Below the pieces are notes generated by a model that did not search any database, was not told the DNA's origin, and saw only the letters and a program-made list of their open reading frames with translations. Below are positions 11,560 to 23,205 of a DNA stretch of 64,000 nt, piece after piece. A program made the translations under genes and the position numbers. This stretch comes from Onthophagus taurus (Eukaryota > Arthropoda > Insecta > Coleoptera > Scarabaeidae): the NCBI RefSeq assembly GCF_036711975.1, contig NC_091972.1:17179001-17243000 (forward strand). The letters run 5' to 3'. Each line of letters opens with the position of its first letter. Position 1 is the stretch's first letter.

Positions 11560-13340
11560 GGAAAAAGTATTGTAATCAAGTTTCGACCTGAAAAATCAAG
11601 TTTTATAAGAATTTCTGAGGGGTTTACCTTCAAGATACCTGCATATCTATTCACATTAAACTCTGACACGTTTTACGGTTGCTATTGGTGAATTTCGTTA
11701 AGAATCTTTATTTTGATTGGTTAAATTCTAATAATCATTTTCAATACAATGTGTATATTTCTTATAAATGTTTAAATAATTTTTTTAAGATTATTAAGAT
11801 AAAAAGTAAATTATTGTTAAAATATAATTATTAGCATTAGACTTTAGACTTTTATTAGACATTTGTAATTGGCTTAGTTCTCGATGAGACAACTAGATGG
11901 CTGAGGTTCAAATTCCGTTTTTAAAAAAATAAATTTATCTTCAAAAAGTACAATAAAACAATATTATTTTATTTATATCTTCAATCTCGTCTTTGTTTAT
12001 ACTAATTTTTTTATGAGTTGTTTTTAAGTTGACTTAATAAATTTATGAAGTTATAAATTGTCATTTTGCAGATATGATCTGTCATTTCTTTATCTTGACT
12101 TAAACATAACCTCAAAAGTAAGTTTTTGATGGAAAATGTTGTACAGAACTCAGTAATGTGTTAAAAATCAATAAAATGGGAGATGCCTAAAACAAGTAAA
12201 AATGATGTATTTGTATTTTTTATTTAGATTTTAGCATTTAGATTTTTCCGCCACGAAGTAAAGCTAACAGATGTGCATCATGTGCAAACAACACCAATGC
12301 TGACTTATCTGTAGATATACTTGTCTTGAGTATTTTTCTCGGTAGAAATACGTCCTGAGTTTACTTTGAGACAATGTTAAAGAGTGAAGAACACACAATG
12401 TGCAAAAACCTTATCATCATTAGTTAATTCCAAAATAAGCACATTAATGAAGAAAATAGATTAATAAAATAACTTGAGAGTAGACTACAATGACCTTACA
12501 ACATATTTCTTTTGAATATCAGAGAACATTTTTCACTGGTCTGGCTACTAGCTGCTACTATGGAGACACTTACAAACCATATAATTTAGAACATAAAGAG
12601 AAATGAATGACTGTTTACTGTGCTGACTATCAAAGCAATAACTTTAAATGAGTGCTTTTCACAAGGCCATGTTAATCCATCGCCTCCCATCAAGTAACTG
12701 GTATAAATGTTCATTTAAGGACTGAAAACATTTCTTCTAAACGCAACATAAATATTAAACTACTTATGATAGCACCACAATCACAGCTAATGGCCTCACA
12801 TCCAGGGATCGCCTATCCACCTCTGGGGTAATGTTGTATTGAGAAACGCATGAGTGTTGTCATAGTGTGCAAGAGCGTCATGTTGAAATATTGTTAGCAA
12901 GCCACAAATCACACTAAATCTTCCTCTATACCACATCTCGAGTGGCGTGGGCACACCCTTGCACATCACACTATAAAAACTTGGAGAGTTATCCTATTTG
13001 GTGAAGTTTTCACAATTCTTTCTTGCTTTGTTACTTTCCTGTGACTGGCCAAAAGTACACCATGACTTTATAGACACACTATACGTTATCCGCCAAAGCA
13101 ACAAGATTTCACTTGACTCAAGGAACAGATACTGACACAACTCCTTTCTATTATCTTACAACCTTACCAACTCTCCATTCAGTGCTTTATTTATCTTATT
13201 ATAACACCCTGCATTACTTTCTTTTCATCAACGCATATGATAAGGGTCCACTACGCGATTTACTGATCTCAATTCCACCACTTATAACTTAAAATTGAAA
13301 AACTAGTGAAACGTTGAAAGTACTTTATTGAATTAAAACA
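11560..13340. other. Gene-poor interval; nothing recognised
   Basis: The first 100-200 bp (11,554-11,750) should hold the canopy promoter. Beyond it is stop-dense AT-rich DNA with slightly GC-richer patches near 12,750-13,000. No coding motif, terminal repeat or RNA gene could be supported. Confidence 0.45.
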
Positions 13341-13383
13341 GTGCGACAAATGTTTTGAGCAATTATTGCTCTTCTTCAGGCAC
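13341..13383 (-). ncRNA. Hammerhead-ribozyme-like motif, core-mutated
   Basis: Read on the minus strand: stem I strand GUGC, core CUGAAGA, one extra A, stem II GAGCAA/UUGCUC with a 3-nt loop, then AAAA where GAAA is expected, C-AUUU-G stem III, cleavage triplet GUC, and stem I return GCAC. Stem I (4 of 4) and stem II (6 of 6) are fully paired. The single defect is G12 to A, which should greatly reduce or abolish self-cleavage. Confidence 0.5.
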
Positions 13384-13859
13384 GACTATCAACAACAAAT
13401 GAGAAAAGAATAATTCTTCCTTACCACCAATTGATACGCATCACACCATTTTTATTTATCTCCAAACTTACCCTACCCCCAGGGTAAGCCATGCAAGAAC
13501 TTGGTTTCTAGTAGATTTGGTTGGTTGTGTAGTAACTAAGTTAAGTGGTGTAACTAGCGTTAGATTTTATTCTCCGCTCGAGTCTAGTTTGACAAAGTTA
13601 CCAACATTTTCTCAGTCAGCAGTCTTCACTAATTTCCTTTTTAATTAATTAACAATTCCACTCTCATTGATCTCTCACAGATCTGCAAAGTTTTGTTGTC
13701 TATCAGCTGAGAGTCATTTTCGAAGTAAATTATCTGCGTAGAATCATAGTCCGAGCTCAGAATTGGACCATCATGTCAGGGTTTTGAGATATCTGAGGTT
13801 ATGTACAAGAACTTGCAGCACTATGTTAATATGAATTGGCCTAAGGAGACCCAAACATT

Positions 13860-14460
13860 CTCAAAGATCCATTGATTGCGAAAAAACTGCCCTCGCTGCA
13901 TATCAAATTAGGAATAATGAAGCAGTTCGTAAAGGTGCTTAATAAAAATGGTACTTACAGCCTTATAGATAAATATCTCAACTTGACTGATACCAAAATA
14001 AAAGAAAGGATATTCGTTGAGCCACAGATTCGAGAGTTGATGAAAACTACTGATTTTGAAAATATGATGATTTCGGCTGAAAGAGATGCCTTGACTAGCT
14101 TCAAAGAAGTTGTCAATGGTTTGTTAGGCAATAATAAAGCTGCTAATTATAAGGTGGTATGCTAAAAGACTTCAAAAAATTTGGTTATAACATGAGCGCG
14201 AAGTTGCAGTATTTGCAGTCTCCTGGTTGGTTTCCTGGCAATTTAGGTATAAGCAAAAGAGATTCCATAAAAGTTAAATACAATAAAAATTCGGACTGGA
14301 ATGCCCCCTGCATCTCACAGTACTGATCCATATGCTGGGTTTTAAAATGGCCATAACTTATAATGGAAAAATCGTACAGTACTATTCGAGAGCGCATTTT
14401 GAAGGGCAAGGAAAGTACTATATGATGAAATAGATAAAATACAGCAAAATAATATTGTGC
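13860..14460 (+). mobile_element. Relic of a multicopy arthropod transposon protein (LPSLHIKLGIMKQFVK family)
   Basis: An open frame from 13,872 reads PSLHIKLGIMKQFVKVLNKNG, KIKERIFVEPQIRELMKTTDF and ALTSFKEVVNGLLGNNKAANY up to a stop at 14,163. It continues in other frames (LKDFKKFGYNMSAKLQYL; RAHFEGQGKYYMM) to about 14,430. I recognise this as a family found in many copies in arthropod genomes, probably transposon-encoded; I cannot name its superfamily. A second relic of the family lies at 36,590-37,160 on the other strand. Confidence 0.6.
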
Positions 14461-15100
14461 GTATCACATAACTTCAAAAGCAGCCAAAAAAGCCATTTAA
14501 TAATCCCAAATATTTCAAAATGCTGACGTGAAAAATACAAAACGAGAAAAAGATCTATTTTAGATCTTTTACAGTACATTTATTAACAGAGTTAGTAATT
14601 GCCCATTAATTGATTTAAACTCTATAGATATAGAATCCAAATTGAAATCATACAAAAAAAAAGTTTGTCCATTACTTGGCAGAGTAATTTAAATAACTTA
14701 TGACGAAGTATTACGTTCGAAATCTCATGATTAATTGTTCCATAACATCAAATGTGATATTTTTGTGAAATTTTTTTTAGCATCTTCTCGAAATAGAATA
14801 AGTAATCCCCCATTTATCAATAACTTGTATGCTAATATTCGTTACTTTTACATTATAACTTTAATTTCTTTTTGCACTGTTTCAATTTATTTAAAGAAAA
14901 TAAATTACACAACAGAACTGACCCAAAACATAGATTATTATTGAATTCTATTTATAATAGAACCGTTTTATGACGTTAAATTGAACAATTTTAATTTTTA
15001 CGGACTTTTGTATTATTATATTTCCTTTTTTTTTATAATTATTTTTTTAAATTTTTTTTGTGGATAAAAATAAAATTTAAAATTAGCGCGTTAAAAAGTG
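14461..15100. other. No gene recognised; AT-rich DNA
   Basis: Stop-dense and strongly AT-rich. It forms the left border of the GC-richer island that follows. Confidence 0.5.
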
Positions 15101-16690
15101 TGCCATCTGGTTTGTTTACAGCAAACTAATAACAGCCGCTCACAGAATCGGGTCGCTTGCATTTTGACGTAAACGAGGGGAGTTGGGTAGAAATTGTTTT
15201 TAATAAATTTCAAAATTTAATGTAATAACATAAGTAAAACTAGTTAAAATCGAATTTGTAGTGTATTTAAGTGTTGGGTGTAATGAAATAAAGTAATTTT
15301 AAAAATGGGATCATGAATAGTAAAGCGTTAGTTTGGGTAACCGGGCCGTACCATTAGAATGGGCTCGTCCAAACAAGCTTCTGATATTTTCGAGCAGGCA
15401 GTCGCCAATCGGTCATTGGACAGGGAGGTTGTCAACAGAATGTGTCAGATTTTTACTTTGATGAATTTTAGTGTAAAGTCGATTTTTTTACGCGAAAAGT
15501 GTCCCGTCTCGAGAGCGCACCGCGGCGGACCCGCCGCAGTTGGAAAATTCGAAAGTGCCGCACGCCCAGGACGTTTATGAGGTAACTGACATATTTTTAA
15601 GTCCTAATTGCCGACCGTCCCGCGATCTGCCCCCCGTAAACACCCGGGGCCCTAGTTTTCCCTATTTTCGACGTACTGCGAAGAAGTCGTCATCGTGGTT
15701 TTCGCCGAGTCGCGCTCACCTAAAAATCTACCTGTTCCAAATTTAGTCATTGTTCTAACCAGGTAGGGGGTCGCAAGAAACGATCTTGCCGATTTGTTTT
15801 TTATTCGGGGAGGAACGGTTTTTATTCGGCATCGATAAAGAAAAAAAACGGTGCCCCTCGATTCCGACGTTTTTAACGTAGCTGGTGTTTGTAATATTTA
15901 GCGACGTTGCGGATGCTTGACCTGGCAACGGTGCAAAGCATGTTATAAAAGATACCGAGATTGTGTTGTTGTAAACTTGGCAACGTCGCTTTGTGTTTGG
16001 TGTGGTAGAAACCTTTTTTTTTTGTTGATTTATTATATAAAAATCGTTTTTTAATTCATATTTATTTAAAAAAAAATTCTTTGTCGCGTTGCGTTGTTTT
16101 AAAATTTATCGAAAATTTATTTTAATCCAAATAAAATAAATGAATAAAGACAAAACAACAAAGAAAAACAAAAGATTTTTTAAAAATCATGGTGGTTAAA
16201 ATCATGATCAGGCGTACCGTGTATAGTAATTGTAAGTACGGTATAGGAATTGTGCGTTATACACGTCGTTGTATCATCTCTGTTGCCTTGACTATCTCCG
16301 TCTCCTACTATTGTCCTATCGATCTGACTACGTCCAATGAGGAGCTGGATTTTGCGATCGCGGGAGCGGCGTTGTCAGACTTGGTGTAGTGCGCAACGAC
16401 ACACTCTGACAAAGGTAATGGTGGCTGCGTATGCTTACCGCCTGGTTAGAGTGAGATAGGTTCCGCGTTAAACGAACGAGCGAAAAGGATCGAAATACAA
16501 GGAGCGGGATTTGAGGCGGCGTTGTCGGTTCGTTCGACGTTTACGAATGAGGCCCGTACTGAGCTGTGTGTCTGTCGCGTCTCCTTTAAGAAAACCGGGA
16601 CGACGATTGTGCGCTGGGCTTTGATAGCTTTTGGTTCTATATATATATTTTTTGTTTCGTTTTGGTTTGGTTCACCCTTTCGAGTTTCGA
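15100..16690. promoter_or_regulatory. GC-richer, repeat-free island; candidate distal promoter / 5' non-coding exons
   Basis: Unlike its surroundings, this stretch has many CpG dinucleotides (dense at 15,490-15,720, 15,860-16,000 and 16,200-16,630), no transposon motif and a purine/pyrimidine texture typical of promoters and first exons. A good donor (GAG|GTAACT) lies near 15,581. The first Sin3A coding exon at 25,436 starts at a splice acceptor, so at least one 5' exon exists upstream. This island is one candidate for it. Small open frames here (15,359-15,580; 16,189-16,389; 16,522-16,857) match nothing I know. Confidence 0.35.
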
Positions 16691-17429
16691 AGTTGTATCT
16701 ATTATGGTTATTGTTGGTTGTTGTAAGTTGGGTTGGGTTTGGTTTGGTTTTTTTGGGAGGAGGAAAAGGTGGAAAAAGGTGGCCATCTTGGCGGTTCCGC
16801 CTGAATTTAGACGTAGTTAGAATGTGTAACGAAGTTGAGTTACTTTTTTTTTATTGACAGTTTTTGTTGGCAAGGTTGATTATTTACCTACCAGTTTTTT
16901 GTGATGCGGTTTATTCTAGATTTTAGTTTTAAAATTTAAGAAAGTTTAAGAAATTTCACAACAAAAATCAAGAATGTTAATAATTGTTTAGTTTATCATT
17001 TAGATATTAGCATATCTTAGTTTTAAGGATACTTTATAATCATTCGCCGCAGTGGTTCCCAAACTATTTTTATTGGCAGCGCCTTTTTCAGTTAAAATAT
17101 TTTTATTAACTAAAAGGATGATTATTCGTAAGTAAGAGTTAAAAATAAATAAACTTTCTTTATGGTCACCTCATTTCATTTTTAACCTTGATTTTTGCTA
17201 TACATTCGAAAACACAAAAAATGGTGTTAAAATTGAAATCCAAAATTCTTTCAATTCCAAATTTTGCATTCAAACTTATCAAGTCTTCTTGTGCAGAAAT
17301 AAATTTAGACGTAGTACTTAAATGCATCTTGAATTCAAGCATACTTATCAAGTTTTTCATTTTGATAGATCACGAAGCCTTGCACATGAAGTTAGAGATG
17401 TGTTTGGAGGAGGTATTGTTATAGAAAGG

Positions 17430-17890
17430 TATAAATGGGTATTTTCAGGTGTCATTTGGTGACAATAAAACTTATTTAATAGCTTGCAGGATCCCTTGCG
17501 CTTGATAATCTCTGCTAGGCGCTTTTACATAGATTTTACCAGCTTTGATGTTTCTTCCTTCAGACGTCCTTCAGCATTGCTTTTGAAGTTCTGTCATGCT
17601 GCTGAAACTTATCTTAGAAAATCACCTTTTCCCAGAAATCTAGCGGCTTATTTATGTGTTCATTGGCAAAAGCAATTCATTTCTGTCAATTTGATGACTG
17701 ATAGCCAGTTTGCTTCAGAATTTTGCACACAGTATCACTACAAATGGTTTTCTGACATGTTTCCTGGATGTTTTTTGCCATTTTGGAAGGCGTAAGTTTT
17801 AGATTTTGCTGCACTTTTTAATGATGTGGCGTTTTTCTCTTAGTTGGCTTAGACGGGCATCCTGAAAGCCGTTTCGAAGCAGTCGATTTA
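17430..17890 (-). mobile_element. Tc1-like transposase relic
   Basis: Minus-strand frames contain ANEHINKPLDFWEKVIF (the run-up to the first catalytic Asp in Tc1 transposases), DTVCKILKQTGYQSSN and a C-terminal RLAEIIKRKGSCKLF. These are in the expected order but broken by several stops. It lies within the first unit of the 1.23-kb duplication. Confidence 0.6.
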
Positions 17891-18672
17891 TAATTTTTAA
17901 TAACTCTGGATTATAGAATGAGTTCTACTACTTCGTTATTGTTGGTTGTTGTAAGTTGGGTTTGTTTTTTTTTGGAAGGAGGAAAAGGTGGAAAAAGGTG
18001 GCCACCTTGGCAGTTCTGCCTGAATTTAGACATAGTTAGAATGTGTAACGAAGTTGAGTTACTTTTTTTTTATTGACAGTTTTTGTTGGCAAGGTTGATT
18101 ATTTAGTTTTTTTGTGACGGTTTATTCTAGATTTTAAAAATTTAAGAAATTTCACAACAAAAATCAAGAATGTTAATAATTGTTTAGTTTATCATTTAGA
18201 TATTAACATATCTTAGTTTTAAGATATACCTTTTTTTAGTTAAAATATTTTTATTTCGCCATACCCTAACTAAAAGGATGATTATTCGTAAGTAAGAGTT
18301 AAAAATAAACTTTCTTTATGGTCACCCTCATTTCATTTTTAACCTTGATTTTTGCTATACATTTGCTTTTTATTACAGCAATCGCCGATAACGCAGTTTC
18401 GCACAAACACATTAAAAATTGTGTTAAAATCAGCTGAACCTTAAGATTTAGAAGGGTATTTTTCATTGAAATCCAAAATTCTTTCAATTCCTAATGTTGC
18501 ATTCAAACTTATCACAACTCTTCTTGTGCAGCAATAAGTTTAGATGGAGTACTTAAATCAAGCATACTTATCAAACTTTTCATTTTGATTGATCACGAAG
18601 CCTTGCACATGAAGTTAGAGATGTGTTTGGAGGAGGTATTGTTATAAATAGGTATAAATGGCTATTTTCAGG

Positions 18673-19630
18673 TCTCGAAAAATACAAGAGATTTATGGCT
18701 GTGTAATCAGGTTGTTCTGACATGCACATTTTCTCCACCATTATCATTGCTTAAAACTTGCTCTTGTTGTAATTCATCCCTTTAAAAGTCACAAAATAAG
18801 ATTTGTTGTACAGTTTTCTTGAAATCAGCAGCGTACCGTAGTGAGTTATAAACATGGTCTAAAGTTCCGTTAGTTCGCAATTCTTCAACAGTGTTTATTA
18901 TTCTTTCTTGTAATTGTTGAATGGTGATAATTTCTACTTAATATACTAAATTTTTTAATGTACCCCACAAAAAAAGTCTAGTGAGTGAGGATACCTTGCA
19001 TTAAAATGGTCATTTAACCAGACAACAACTCTTCTGGCTGTTTATGGATATGCACCACATGTTGGTTCCAAAATATCTCCCAGCTGTGCCAACATATTAT
19101 CCATGATATTTTCCACTATGTTTTCCAATAGATTTAGATAGCCGTCTGAATTTAATCTGTGATCGATGAACACAGATATGTTTCTATTGAAGATAGCACT
19201 CCAAACATTTACACTAAACCTTTACTGCGAAGCCTTGACTCTCTACTGAGTACAGTGATTGTTATGCACATTATTGACACCATCTCTTGTAAAAGTTGCT
19301 TCGTCAGACCAAACAATTAAATTAAAAAAATTTGGATTTTGCCTATGCTGTTGTAAGAATCATTCACAAAATTGAACCCTTATTCCTTGGTCACCTGGTT
19401 GCAAATTTTGCACTAGCTGATGGTGAAGACTTGGACAAAGTCCAAGTCTTCTGGTAACTCTTCTTATGCTTATCGAAGATTCATCAGTAATTCCATCAAT
19501 AAGGACTTCCTATGTCTGTGCATTGGTGCAAACACGTGGACCTTTTCCATTTCCATTGCAGAAACCATAAACAAAAATAATGATGAACATATGAAACATG
19601 CATCAGAAAAAGTTAACGTACATTGTACAT
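18673..19630 (-). mobile_element. Mariner-superfamily DDE transposase relic
   Basis: Minus-strand frames read WSDEATFTRDGVNNVHNNH (about 19,310-19,255, holding the first catalytic Asp), then FSVNVWSAIFNRN and DGYLNLLENIVENIMDNML. Stops interrupt it. These blocks match the intact-frame element at 26,755-27,924 and the relic at 62,480-62,770, so three copies of one family are present. It interrupts the second unit of the tandem duplication. Confidence 0.7.
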
Positions 19631-19984
19631 AAAAGTTCATCTGGTGACAATAAAACTTATAACTTATTTATCCCTTGCGCTTGATAATCTCTGCTAGGCG
19701 CTTTGGCATAGATTTATAATTTTTAATAACTCTGGATTATAGAATGAGTACTACTACTTCAGCAATTTCGAAAAGCCCAAATATGTGCTCCTGTTTTTTA
19801 CTAAATTTTGTTCGAAGCGAAATAGGGAAAATCCCGTACTTTATGTTGTACGTTAATTGTTTCTGTAGTGGCGATCGCACAATTTTTGAATATTTATCGA
19901 TAAATCCATTGGCGCCATAGTAAATATGTTACAATCATATTTAAAGGATTAATTAATTTTGTGACTCGATAATTACCTTAAAAA

Positions 19985-20059
19985 AAATTCTTACGATTTT
20001 TAGTATTCGTAGACAAAGCAGTTTTCTTTGTCTACGAATACTAAAAATCGTAAGAATTT
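19985..20059. repeat. Perfect 34-bp inverted repeat with 7-nt loop
   Basis: Left arm 19,985-20,018 and right arm 20,026-20,059 are exact reverse complements, separated by CAGTTTT. No mismatch in 34 bp suggests recent origin, for example by template switching, or selection. It could form a stable RNA hairpin, but unlike a typical pre-miRNA it has no bulges. Confidence 0.95.
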
Positions 20060-22650
20060 CTCATTTAGCCCTTTTTCTGACTGGTGTATCTATATACCAA
20101 TGAGGTGGTATTATAGTCGGAAATCTTCCTGCAAGAAGTAAGGTCTGCAAAAAAGTTAATTTTGCGCAACTACTATATTGAAAATAAAATTAACACTCAA
20201 AACTTCATTCGCTTTTCTTATCCATAGCTGATTAAGTTTTTTTATAAAAGCTGATATTTGCATGCATTTTTCCATGCAGAGAGAAAGTATAAGAATTCAA
20301 CATTATATGGATATAGTGGATATTTTGTACACTCCATGTTTGAGAAGTCCATGCTTGGCTTTGGTTACTTTGAACAGCTTCATATAGAATTGTACGTAAA
20401 ACTCTCGTTTCTTATTTTCTTATTAGAATTTTTTTTAATTCTCCTGTAGATGTCTGAATCCAATAGGGGTTCATTTTGTCCGCGTATTCATTTCTGTCCA
20501 TCTTACTACGTAAAGCTCTATCACCAATTGTAGAGTTGGAATTCAATTTTCTGCTTCAACTTATTCAGACGTAATTTCTTCTTTTTGCACTCGAATTGAG
20601 CAAACTGCAATGATTACTCTTTCTGTGCATTTGTCGTACTAATGACCCCTAAGTATTTTAATTTGTGCTTTTTCGGGTTTTCTAGAATTCTGGTTCTGTC
20701 TTCTTCAACTATGTCCCAGCACTACCGTAATAGCGCCCATTAATTATGAAAACTAACACAAACATAGTTATTATAATCTTCTCCACTTGACGTTGCAAAA
20801 TTACTGAATGTAATGTATTGATTTATTGATTCTTGAGTAATACGTAGTGTTTCAAAAATATTTGGAGTTACAGGTTATAAACCAAAATTTTTAAGAAACT
20901 GCCATCGTTTGAAATGATATTGTTTTGTATTAGCTTTATAAATAACCAGAGCATTTATTGCGATTTTTACCTGTTTCTAATAACACTGTAATTCGCGACA
21001 TCTAATCTACTATATCTCCTTTTGTTGAATTAACGAAATCAATGATCCAATTTTTCCAAATTTGCCAAAAACGTTTTTAATAATATTCTGAGTTAATTTT
21101 TGTTATTTAATAAATAAATAACATGTTGTACTTAATTTGTTATTAATATTACATATAACGGGTTATTTAGTCTATCACATATTATTTTTTGTATAAACTG
21201 TAATAACCAAGGTTTATCCTGTTTTGACGTGTGGTACATAGTGTTTTGAGATATGGTTACTGATAAGAAAAGAACCCGCAGAAACTTTAATTTTATCAAC
21301 ATTAACGATTTTTAGTAACGGTAGTGTTGATATAAAAGATATTATGGTAAGATAAATTATATTATTTCATGTTGATATCGATAAGTTTATGAAAGTAGCT
21401 CTAAACACTTCTTTTTTGTTTTTATTCTATGTTGGTTGGCGCTGACTTTATAAACTACCATGAAAGTAGATATCTTTCAGAAGGAATTAAGAAATAAATA
21501 AGTGAGATGCATTTGAATATTATAGTAGAAGAAATAAGTTTGAAAAGAGTTACAGGAGTTACAGGAGTTACAGGATCAGGACATCGATGATTTAAAAGAA
21601 AGAATTCAGCAAGAGATAAGATAAATTGAACCGGAAACGATTGATAGAGCCATGTTAAGTAGTTAACGGAGAACGGTTTGAAAGTCTTATCAAACAACAA
21701 CAGTCATTTGTAAATAAATCAATTTTCTCACTTACTGTACTTGATAAAAATAAATTACTCCGCCGTTTCTTATTATCGAATAAAAATTGTGCCCCTTCAC
21801 GAGAACTTTTTTTCAACACTGTATATTCCGTGCTGGTTTCAAGCTTCAAGGCTTATCTTCAGAATTGGTAAACGGTGTGTAAGTATCTTCACGCACTTAA
21901 AATGGAGAAACGAGAAAAAATATTCATTGTTTAGTTCCATTTGCTAAATTTAGTTCCAATATATAAGAATTGAATGAAAATGACGAAATAATTGATTCTG
22001 CTCTTACTTTCCATTCTGTCTTTATTCTACTTTTGTAGGCTTTCTTTTCTGCATTTCTTCCTCTTCACCAGACTGTTCATTATGCTTTCGTTTCATCTTG
22101 GTAGTTTTGCATACTTTGAATTCTTCATCTGCTCCTCTTTTTGTGTTTCATGTGTCTACGTTATAATATTAAAGTCTGAACGTCTGATGTTTTGCAAGCT
22201 TCCATTCTGACTCCATTTTTTAATTCAACTTATTGTAGCAATCCATTTCTAGATAATTCCATTTTCCTATAATCTGTGATTTTGTTCTGACTAGACATTC
22301 CGAGTCTCTTCATATTTAGTACACTTTTCATTCTACATCTGTTCAGCAAATTCTGCGTTCTGTATTTGGTTCTCTGTAACAGACTTTACATTTTCAGTAT
22401 TTGTGTCCAAGGACGTTATTATATATTTTGCACCTATATCTGTTTAGAAGCGTCTGCATTTTACCAATATTGCTCTATATTTATTTTTAATTGTAACGAA
22501 AATGCATCAACCTCAACTATGGTAGTGCCACCAGGAAGAATACCATGTTGTACTACGTGACGCATAAGTCATTATTCTATTGTAAGATGTTATAATTTTT
22601 GCAAATAGCAGCAAATGTCAATTCTGCTTTGATATTTATGAAGTAAATAG
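20060..22650. other. Gene-poor interval with a doubtful LINE scrap
   Basis: Mostly AT-rich with no host gene. On the minus strand at about 20,730-20,530 the frame reads ILENPKKHKLKYLGV and continues with a lysine-rich tail, resembling the C-terminal part of an RTE-type reverse transcriptase, but the match is weak. A short triplicated 'acaggagtt' lies at 21,547-21,576. The rest (21,990-22,560) is T-rich and unrecognised. A weak, degenerate hammerhead-like core may lie near 21,835-21,870 on the minus strand. Confidence 0.4.
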
Positions 22651-22659
22651 ATAAAAAAT

Positions 22660-23205
22660 ACATGTCAACAAATCATGGATCGATACCAATTGGGCGTTTA
22701 GCCGCTTACCTTAAAGAGTTTGGAACAACACGAGATGCTACCAGGTCTGGCTTGCCCCGGATCAGCCTTTCTGCTGAGATTATCTCGGCTGTGGCCAAAT
22801 GCTACAGAGCCATGCTTAACGACTTTTTTGTTCCTCAATTGGATGAATTGAGACTAGAGAACATGTGCTTCCAATAGGATGGAGCAACGGCGCATACTGC
22901 ACTGGCCACAACCGAGATTCTGAAAGCTACATTTCCGGATCATCTTATCTCTCGTTTTGGAAATTTGCACTGGCCGGTAAGATCGCCTGATTTAACCGTT
23001 CCAAATTTCTTTTTGTGGGTTTTTTTGATGTCACGAGTCTATGTTAACTCTCAGACTCTTATAGCCTTCAAAGAAAATATCCGACAAGAATGCGAGAACC
23101 TATTGCTCGAAGTTCTCTCAAGAGTGATGGAAAATCATAACTGGGACCGTGTGGTCATCAATTCTGGCGGCGGCCACTGGGCCGTTATCATTTCCTCGAC
23201 TTAAT
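22660..23205 (+). mobile_element. Mariner-like transposon, internally deleted relic
   Basis: An N-terminal helix-turn-helix part (TTRDATRSGLPRISLS, about 22,727-22,775) is followed after a deletion by the catalytic C-terminal part: a QxDGATAHTA-type second-Asp block with a stop in it (about 22,875-22,905) and WPVRSPDLTVPNFFLWVFL (about 22,972-23,030) with the third acidic position region. A GGHW tail ends the frame near 23,200. The first catalytic Asp region is missing, so it cannot be active. Confidence 0.75.

Larger units (their letters stand above)
16708..19760. repeat. Tandem duplication, 1.23-kb unit (16,708-17,936 and 17,937-19,760), second copy interrupted
   Basis: The second unit restarts at 17,937 with the same 'ttattgttggttgttgtaag' that opens the first at 16,708. 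The two align to about 17,445 and 18,672 with small indels. The tail of the unit ('cccttgcgcttgataatctc' and 'taactctggattatagaatg') returns at 19,670-19,760. About 950 bp of unrelated mariner-type sequence separates head and tail of copy two. The 17,430-17,890 Tc1 relic is mostly deleted from copy two. Confidence 0.8.

Noticed and set aside
15359..15580. Small open frame starting MGSSKQASDIFEQ
   Set aside because: It matches nothing known, and its later part runs through GC-rich sequence likely to be promoter or 5' UTR. There is no support for translation.
16522..16857. 111-residue open frame with hydrophobic, Gly-rich sequence
   Set aside because: Its second half lies in the tandemly duplicated non-coding repeat, and the duplicate copy does not keep the frame.
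21835..21885. Possible sixth hammerhead on the minus strand (CTGAAGA...GAAAC)
   Set aside because: Core halves and a four-pair stem II are present, but no NUH triplet is placed so that stem I closes. At best it is a decayed copy.
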